This document shows positions 56,311-64,000 of a stretch of 64,000 nucleotides of DNA, piece by piece. This DNA comes from Diprion similis. Its lineage: Eukaryota > Arthropoda > Insecta > Hymenoptera > Diprionidae. The stretch is taken from assembly GCF_021155765.1 (NCBI RefSeq), contig NC_060106.1, positions 8,997,501 through 9,061,500 on the forward strand. The letters are read 5' to 3'. Within the stretch, counting starts at the first letter, position 1. The number at the start of each line of letters is the position of its first letter. Under the pieces are notes generated by a model. It made no database searches. It was not told the DNA's origin and was given only the letters and a program-made list of their open reading frames with translations. The translations under genes were made by a program, and so were the position numbers.

Positions 56311-59300
56311 TGTTGCTCGCAGCGTATTGGGACTGCGTTTAATCGATTTCTCTCGCAAAATTACGTCGGAATAGTGCCCTACAGAATTATTTGCAGCACT
56401 TTTCAAACTCGTCGAAATTTTTACCAAAAATGCAAAGGGGTTAGCCTTGGATTTTTTTTGGCCGAAGAATCTTTTGTCTGGGAATCGATTCGTATGACGT
56501 TTTCTAGACTGATTCGACGCCCAGGAACTCAGTAAACACATCAAAAATAGAGTAGGACCAGCAGCGGAGAAATGACGACGAAAATCATGATATTTTCGGC
56601 TGTAACTTTACAGGTGTTGCTCGCAGCGTATTGGGACTGCGTTTAATCGATTTCTCTCGCAAAATTACGTCGGAATAGTGCCCTACAGAAATAATTGCAG
56701 CACTTTTCAAAGTCGTCGAAATTTTCACCAAAAATGCAAAGGGGTTAGCCTTGGATTTTTTTTGGCCGAAAAATCTTTTGTCTGGGAATCGATTCGTATG
56801 ACGTTTTCTAGACTAATTCGACGCCCAGGAACTCAGTAAACACATCAAAAATAGTGTAGGACCAGCAGCGGAGAAATGACGACGAAAATCATGAGTTTTT
56901 CGGCTGTAACTTTACAGGTGTTGCTCGCAGCGTATTGGGACTGCGTTTAATCGATTTCTCTCGCAAAATTACGTCGGAATAGTGCCCTACAGAATTAATT
57001 GCAGCACTTTTCAAAGTCGTCGAAATTTTCACCAAAAATGCAAAGGGGTTAGCCTTCGATTTTTTTTGGCCGAAAAATCTTTTGTCTGGGAATCGATTCG
57101 TATGACGTTTCCTAGACTAATTCGACGCCCAGGAACTCAGTAAACACATCAAAAATAGCGTAGGACCAGCAGCGGAGAAATGACGACGAAAATCATGAGT
57201 TTTTCGGCTGTAACTTTACAGGTGTTGCTCGCAGCGTATTGGGACTGCGTTTCATCGATTTCTCTCGCAAAATTACGTCGGAATAGTGCCCTACAGAATT
57301 AATTGCAGCACTTTTCAAAGTCGTCGAAATTTTCACCAAAAATGCAAAGGGGTTAGCCTTCGATTTTTTTTGGCCGAAAAATCTTTTGTCTGGAAATCGA
57401 TTCGTATGACGTTTCCTAGACTAATTCGACACCCAGGAACTCAGTAAACACATCAAAAATAGCGTAGGACCAGCAGCGGAGAAATGACGACGAAAATCAT
57501 GAGTTTTCCGGCTGTATCTTTACAGGTGTTGCTCGCAGCGTATTGGGACTGCGTTTAATCGATTTCTCTCGCAAAATTACGTCGGAATAGTGCCCTACAG
57601 AATTAATTGCAGCACTTTTCAAAGTCGTCGAAATTTTCACCAAAAATGCAAAGGGGTTAGCCTTCGATTTTTTTTGGCCGAAAAATCTTTTGTCTGGAAA
57701 TCGATTCGTATGACGTTTCCTAGACTAATTCGACGCCCAGGAACTCAGTAAACACATCAAAAATAGCGTAGGACCAGCAGCGGAGAAATGACGACGAAAA
57801 TCATGAGTTTTTCGGCTGTAACTTTACAGGTGTTGCTCGCAGCGTATTGGGACTGCGTTTAATCGATTTCTCTCGCAAAATTACGTCGGAATAGTGCCCT
57901 ACAGAATTAATTGCAGCACTTTTCAAAGTCGTCGAAATTTTCACCAAAAATGCAAAGGGGTTAGCCTTTGATTTTTTTTGGCCAAAAAATCTTTTGTCTG
58001 GGAATCGATTAGTATGACGTTTCCTAGACTAATTCGACGCCCAGGAACTCAGTAAACACATCAAAAATAGCATAGGACCAGCAGCGGAGAAATGACGACG
58101 AAAATCATGAGTTTTTCGGCTGTAACTTTACAGGTGTTGCTCGCAGCGTATTGGGACTGCGTTCAATCGATTTCTCTCGCAAAATTACGTCGGAATAGTG
58201 CCCTACAGAATTAATTGCAGCACTTTTCAAAGTCGTCAAAATTTTCATCAAAAATGCAAAGGGGTAAGCCTTCGATTTTTTTTGGCCGAAAAATCTTTTG
58301 TCTGGGAATCGATTCGTATGACGTTTCCTAGACTAATTCGACGCCCAGGAACTCAGTAAACACATCAAAAATAGCGTAGGACCAGCAGCGAAGAAATGAC
58401 GACGAAAATCATGAGTTTTTCGGCTGTAACTTTACAGGTGTTGCTTGCAGCGTATTGGGACTGCGTTTCATCGATTTCTCACGCAAAATTACGTCGGAAT
58501 AGTGCCCTACAGAAACAATTGCAGCACTTTTCAAAGTCGTCGAAATTTTCACCAAAAATGCAAAGGGGTTAGCCTTGGATTTTTTTTTGCCGAAAAATCT
58601 TTTGTCTGGGAATCGATTCGCATGACGTTTTCTAGACTAATTCGACGCCCAGGAACTCAGTAAACACATCAAAAATAGTGTAGGACCAGCAGCGGAGAAA
58701 TGACGACAAAAATCATGAGTTTTTCGGCTGTAACTTTACAGGTGTTGCTCGCAGCGTATTGGGACTGCGTTTAATCGATTTCTCTTGCAAAATTACGTCG
58801 GAATAGTGCCCTACAGAATTAATTGCAGCACTTTTCAAAGTCGTCGAAATTTTCACCAAAAATGCAAAGGGGTTAGCCTTCGATTTTGTTTGGCCGAAAA
58901 ATCTTTTGTCTGGGAATCGATTCGTATGACGTTTCCTAGACTAATTCGACGCCCAGGAACTCAGTAAACACATCAAAAATAGCGTAGGACCAGCAGCGGA
59001 GAAATGACGACGAAAATCATGAGTTTTTCGGCTGTAACTTTACAGGTGTTGCTCGCAGCGTATTGGGACTGCGTTTAATCGATTTCTCTCGCAAAATTAC
59101 GTCGGAATAGTGCCCTACAGAATTAATTGCAGCACTTTTCAAAGTCGTCGAAATTTTCACCAAAAATGCAAAGGGGTTAGCCTTCGATTTTTTTTGGCCG
59201 AAAAATCTTTTGTCTGGGAATCGATTCGTATGACGTTTCCTAGACTAATTCGACGCCCAGGAACTCAGTAAACACATCAAAAATAGCGTAGGACCAGCAG

Positions 59301-62300
59301 CGGAGAAATGACGACGAAAATCATGAGTTTTTCGGCTGTAACTTTACAGGTGTTGCTCGCAGCGTATTGGGACTGCGTTTAATCGATTTCTCTCGCAAAA
59401 TTACGTCGGAATAGTGCCCTACAGAATTAATTGCAGCACTTTTCAAAGTCGTCGAAATTTTCACCAAAAATGCAAAGGGGTTAGCCTTGGATTTTTTTTG
59501 GCCGAAAAATCTTTTGTCTGGGAATCGATTCGCATGACGTTTTCTAGACTAATTCGACGCCCAGGAACTCAGTAAACACATCAAAAATAGTGTAGGACCA
59601 GCAGCGGAGAAATGACGACGAAAATCATGAGTTTTTCGGCTGTAACTTTACAGGTGTTGCTCGCAGCGTATTGGGACTGCGTTTAATCGATTTCTCTCGC
59701 AAAATTACGTCGGAATAGTGCCCTACAGAATTAATTGCAGCACTTTTCAAAGTCGTCGAAATTTTCACCAAAAATGCAAAGGGGTTAGCCTTCGATTTTT
59801 TTTGGCCGAAAAATCTTTTGACTGGGAATCGATCCGTATGACGTTTTCTAGACTAATTCGACGCCCAGGAACTCAGTCAACGCATCAAAAATAGTGTAGG
59901 ACCAGCAGCGGAGAAATGACGACGAAAATCATGAGTTTTTCGGCTGTAACTTTACAGGTGTTGCTCGCAGCGTATTGGGACTGCGTTTGATCGATTTCTC
60001 TCGCAAAATTACGTCGGAATAGTGCCCTACAGAATTAATTGCAGCACTTTTCAAAGTCGTCGAAATTTTCACCAAAAATGCAAAGGGGTTAGCCTTCGAT
60101 TTTTTTTGGCCGAAAAATCTTTTGACTGGGAATCGATCCGTATGACGTTTTCTAGACTAATTCGACGCCCAGGAACTCAGTAAACGCATCAAAGATAGTG
60201 TAGGACCAGCAGCGGAGAAATGACGACGAAAATCATGAGTTTTTCGGCTGTAACTTTACAGGTGTTGCTCGCAGCGTATTGGGACTGCGTTTAATCGATT
60301 TCTCTCGCAAAATTACGTCGGAATAGTGCCCTACAGAATTAATTGCAGCACTTTTCAAAGTCGTTGAAATTTTCACCAAAAATGCAAAGGGGTTAGCCTT
60401 CGATTTTTTTTGGCCGAAAATGCTTTTGTCTGGGAATCGATTCGTATGACGTTTTCTAGACTAATTCGACGCCCAGGAACTCAGTAAACGCATCAAAAAT
60501 AGTGTAGGACCAGCAGCGGAGAAATGACGACGAAAATCATGAGTTTTTCGGCTGTAACTTTACAGGTGTTGCTCGCAGCGTATTGGGACTGCGTTTAATC
60601 GATTTCTCTCGCAAAATTACGTCGAAATAGTGCCCTACAGAATTAATTGCAGCACTTTTCAAAGTCGTCGAAATTTTCACCAAAAATGCAAAGGGGTTAG
60701 CCTTCGATTTTTTTTGGCCGAAAAATCTTTTGACTGGGAATCGATCCGTATGACGTTTTCTAGACTAATTCGACGCCCAGGAACTCAGTAAACGCATCAA
60801 AATAAGTGTAGGACCAGCAGCGGAGAAATGACGACGAAAATCATGAGTTTTTCGACTGTAACTTTACAGGTGTTGCTCGCAGCGTATTGGGACTGCGTTT
60901 AATCGATTTCTCTCGCAAAATTACGTCGGAATAGTGCCCTACAGAATTAATTGCAGCACTTTTCAAAGTCGTCGAAATTTTCGCCAAAAATGCAAAGGGG
61001 TTAGCCTTCGATTTTTTTTGGCCGAAAAATCTTTTGTCTGGGAATCGATTCGTATGACGTTTCCTAGACTAATTCGACGCCCAGGAACTCAGTAAACACA
61101 TCAAAAATAGCGTAGGACCAGCAGCGGAGAAATGACGACGAAAATCATGAGTTTTTCGGCTGTAACTTTACAGGTGTTGCTCGCAGCGTATTGGGACTGC
61201 GTTTAATCGATTTCTCTCGCAAAATTACGTCGGAATAGTGCCCTACAGAATTAATTGCAGCACTTTTCAAAGTCGTTGAAATTTTCACCAAAAATGCAAA
61301 GGGGTTAGCCTTCGATTTTTTTTGGCCGAAAATGCTTTTGTCTGGGAATCGATTCGTATGACGTTTTCTAGACTAATTCGACGCCCAGGAACTCAGTAAA
61401 CGCATCAAAAATAGTGTAGGACCAGCAGCGGAGAAATGACGACGAAAATCATGAGTTTTTCGGCTGTAACTTTACAGGTGTTGCTCGCAGCGTATTGGGA
61501 CTGCGTTTAATCGATTTCTCTCGCAAAATTACGTCGAAATAGTGCCCTACAGAATTAATTGCAGCACTTTTCAAAGTCGTCGAAATTTTCACCAAAAATG
61601 CAAAGGGGTTAGCCTTCGATTTTTTTTGGCCGAAAAATCTTTCGACTGGGAATCGATCCGTATGACGTTTTCTAGACTAATTCGACGCCCAGGAACTCAG
61701 TAAACACATCAAAAATAGTGTAGGACCAGCAGCGGAGAAATGACGACGAATATCATGAGTTTTTCGGCTGTAACTTTACAGGTGTTGCTCGCAGCGTATT
61801 GGGACTGCGTTTAATCGATTTCTCTCGCAAAATTACGTCGGAATAGTGCCCTACAGAATTAATTGCAGCACTTTTCAAAGTCGTCGAAATTTTCACCAAA
61901 AATGCAAAGGGGTTAGCCTTCGATTTTTTTTGGCCGAAAAATCTTTTGTCTGGAAATCGATTCGTATGACGTTTCCTAGACTAATTCGACGCCCAGGAAC
62001 TCAGTAAACACATCAAAAATAGCGTAGGACCAGCAGCGGAGAAATGACGACGAAAATCATGAGTTTTTCGGCTGTATCTTTACAGGTGTTGCTCGCAGCG
62101 TATTGGGACGGCGTTTAATCGATTTCTCTCGCAAAATTACGTCGGAATAGTGCCCTACAGAATTAATTGCAGCACTTTTCAAAGTCGTCGAAATTTTCAC
62201 CAAAAATGCAAAGGGGTTAGCCTTCGATTTTTTTTGGCCGAAAAATCTTTTGTCTGGAAATCGATTCGTATGACGTTTCCTAGACTAATTCGACGCCCAG

Positions 62301-64000
62301 GAACTCAGTAAACACATCAAAAATAGCGTAGGACCAGCAGCGGAGAAATGACGACGAAAATCATGAGTTTTTCGGCTGTAACTTTACAGGTGTTGCTCGC
62401 AGCGTATTGGGACTGCGTTTAATCGATTTCTCTCGCAAAATTACGTCGGAATAGTGCCCTACAGAATTAATTGCAGCACTTTTCAAAGTCGTCGAAATTT
62501 TCACCAAAAATGCAAAGGGGTTAGCCTTCGATTTTTTTTGGCCGAAAAATCTTTTGACTGGGAATCGATCCGTATGACGTTTTCTAGACTAATTCGACGC
62601 CCAGGAACTCAGTCAACGCATCAAAAATAGTGTAGGACCAGCAGCGGAGAAATGACGACGAAAATCATGAGTTTTTCGGCTGTAACTTTACAGGTGTTGC
62701 TCGCAGCGTATTGGGACTGCGTTTAATCGATTTCTCTCGCAAAATTACGTCGGAATAGTGCCCTACAGAATTAATTGCAGCACTTTTCAAAGTCGTTGAA
62801 ATTTTCACCAAAAATGCAAAGGGGTTAGCCTTCGATTTTTTTTGGCCGAAAATGCTTTTGTCTGGGAATCGATTCGTCTGACGTTTTCTAGACTAATTCG
62901 ACGCCCAGGAACTCAGTAAACGCATCAAAAATAGTGTAGGACCAGCAGCGGAGAAATGACGACGAAAATCATGAGTTTTTCGGCTGTAACTTTACAGGTG
63001 TTGCTCGCAGCGTATTGGGACTGCGTTTAATCGATTTCTCTCGCAAAATTACGTCGGAATAGTGCCCTACAGAATTAATTGCAGCACTTTTCAAAGTCGT
63101 CGAAATTTTCACCAAAAATGCAAAGGGGTTAGCCTTCGATTTTTTTTGGCCGAAAAATCTTTCGACTGGGAATCGATCCGTATGACGTTTTCTAGACTAA
63201 TTCGACGCCCAGGAACTCAGTAAACGCATCAAAAATAGTGTAGGACCAGCAGCGGAGAAATGACGACGAAAATCATGAGTTTTTCGGCTGTAACTTTACA
63301 GGTGTTGCTCGCAGCGTATTGGGACTGCGTTTAATCGATTTCTCTCGCAAAATTACGTCGGAATAGTGCCCTACAGAATTAATTGCAGCACTTTTCAAAG
63401 TCGTCGAAATTTTCACCAAAAATGCAAAGGGGTTAGCCTTCGATTTTTTTTGGCCGAAAAATCTTTTGTCTGGGAATCGATTCATATGACGTTTCCTAGA
63501 CTAATTCGACGCCCAGGAACTCAGTAAACACATCAAACATAGCGTAGGACCAGCAGCGGAGAAATGACGACGAAAATCATGAGTTTTTCGGCTGTAACTT
63601 TACAGGTGTTGCTTGCAGCGTATTGGGACTGCGTTTAATCGAATTCTCACGCAAAATTACGTCGGAATAGTGCCCTACAGAAACAATTGCAGCACTTTTC
63701 AAAGTCGTCGAAATTTTCACCAAAAATGCAAAGGGGTTAGCCTTGGATTTTTTTTGGCCGAAAAATCTTTTGTCTGGGAATCGATTCGTATGACGTTTCC
63801 TAGACTAATTCGACGCCCAGGAACTCAGTAAACACATCAAAAATAGTGTAGGACCAGCAGCGGAGAAATGACGACGAAAATCATGAGTTTTTCGGCTGTA
63901 ACTTTACAGGTGTTGCTCGCAGCGTATTGGGACTGCGTTTAATCGATTTCTCTCGCAAAATTACGTCGGAATAGTGCCCTACAGAAATAATTGCAGCACT
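56311..64000 (+). repeat. 304-bp tandem satellite array (25 full monomers plus a partial)
   Basis: The anchor word TGTTGCTCGC (TGTTGCTTGC in two monomers) recurs at 56311, 56615, 56919, 57223 and so on to 63911. Every spacing is exactly 304 bp, with no insertion or deletion over 25 complete monomers; the array continues past the window. Monomers differ only by substitutions at a limited set of sites (for example AATAGCG/AATAGTG, GTCTGGG/GACTGGG/GTCTGGA, TTCGAT/TTGGAT, AACACATC/AACGCATC). A typical monomer carries 21 CpG dinucleotides, high for this AT-rich neighbourhood. A few monomers have 60-73-codon open frames on either strand, but these are not kept across monomers, so they are not genes. 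The array may be pericentromeric or another heterochromatic block; the sequence alone does not say. Confidence 0.97.

Noticed and set aside
58445-58967. 60-73-codon ORFs inside satellite monomers (also at 55977, 56281, 63273 and 63613)
   Set aside because: They occur only in monomers where a stop happens to be mutated, are absent from sister monomers and show no protein motif; they are chance frames of the repeat.
59047-59350. CENP-B-box-like word in the satellite monomer
   Set aside because: TTCG words are present but the spacing and the CGGG half do not match the box consensus.

Overview
The window is nuclear DNA of an animal, almost certainly an insect. It is AT-rich, genes are split by GT-AG introns of about 100 bp to 3.5 kb, and every recognisable protein is a conserved metazoan single-copy type. 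Protein flavour and intron sizes would fit Hymenoptera, but that is a guess. I see no tRNA, rRNA, CRISPR array or viral gene.

Layout, left to right. 1-5.7 kb: mostly unassigned, with a probable first coding exon of a minus-strand gene at 1,681-1,797. 5.7-7.1 kb: a two-exon RING E3 ligase of the RNF4/degringolade (SUMO-targeted) type, minus strand. 7.1-11.4 kb: gene-free, with a dispersed repeat copy and a 182-bp MITE. 11.4-13.3 kb: histone chaperone asf1, three exons, minus. 13.3-16.9 kb: spacer with a C-rich/G-quadruplex tract. 16.9-29.7 kb: Cnot4 (RING, RRM and CCCH E3 subunit of CCR4-NOT), fourteen coding exons, plus. 30.1-32.4 kb: cereblon (ohgata), minus, tail-to-tail with Cnot4. 32.9-34.1 kb: an ATPSCKMT/FAM173-type mitochondrial lysine methyltransferase, plus, head-to-head with cereblon. 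35.0-39.7 kb: SLC38A9-type lysosomal amino-acid transporter, ten exons, minus. 40-43.3 kb: unassigned, with traces of an unidentified minus-strand gene. 43.4-47.7 kb: phosphoglucomutase Pgm1, seven exons, plus, with a hAT-like MITE in intron 1 and one GC-AG intron. 47.7-55.1 kb: gene-poor, with a second MITE, a second copy of the dispersed repeat and an orphan 107-codon ORF. 55.2-64.0 kb: left edge and interior of a satellite array with a 304-bp monomer, running off the right end.

The genes form no operon or pathway. They are housekeeping loci: ubiquitin ligases or substrate receptors (RNF4-like, Cnot4, cereblon), chromatin assembly (asf1), mitochondrial and lysosomal regulation (ATPSCKMT, SLC38A9) and sugar metabolism (Pgm1). 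Exon models come from reading splice sites by eye and checking codon phase at every junction; all seven close as complete open frames. UTRs and transcription starts are not resolved.

The most unusual object is the satellite: 25 complete monomers in a row keep exactly the same 304-bp length, variants recur at multi-monomer distances, and decayed monomers lie only at the outer edge.
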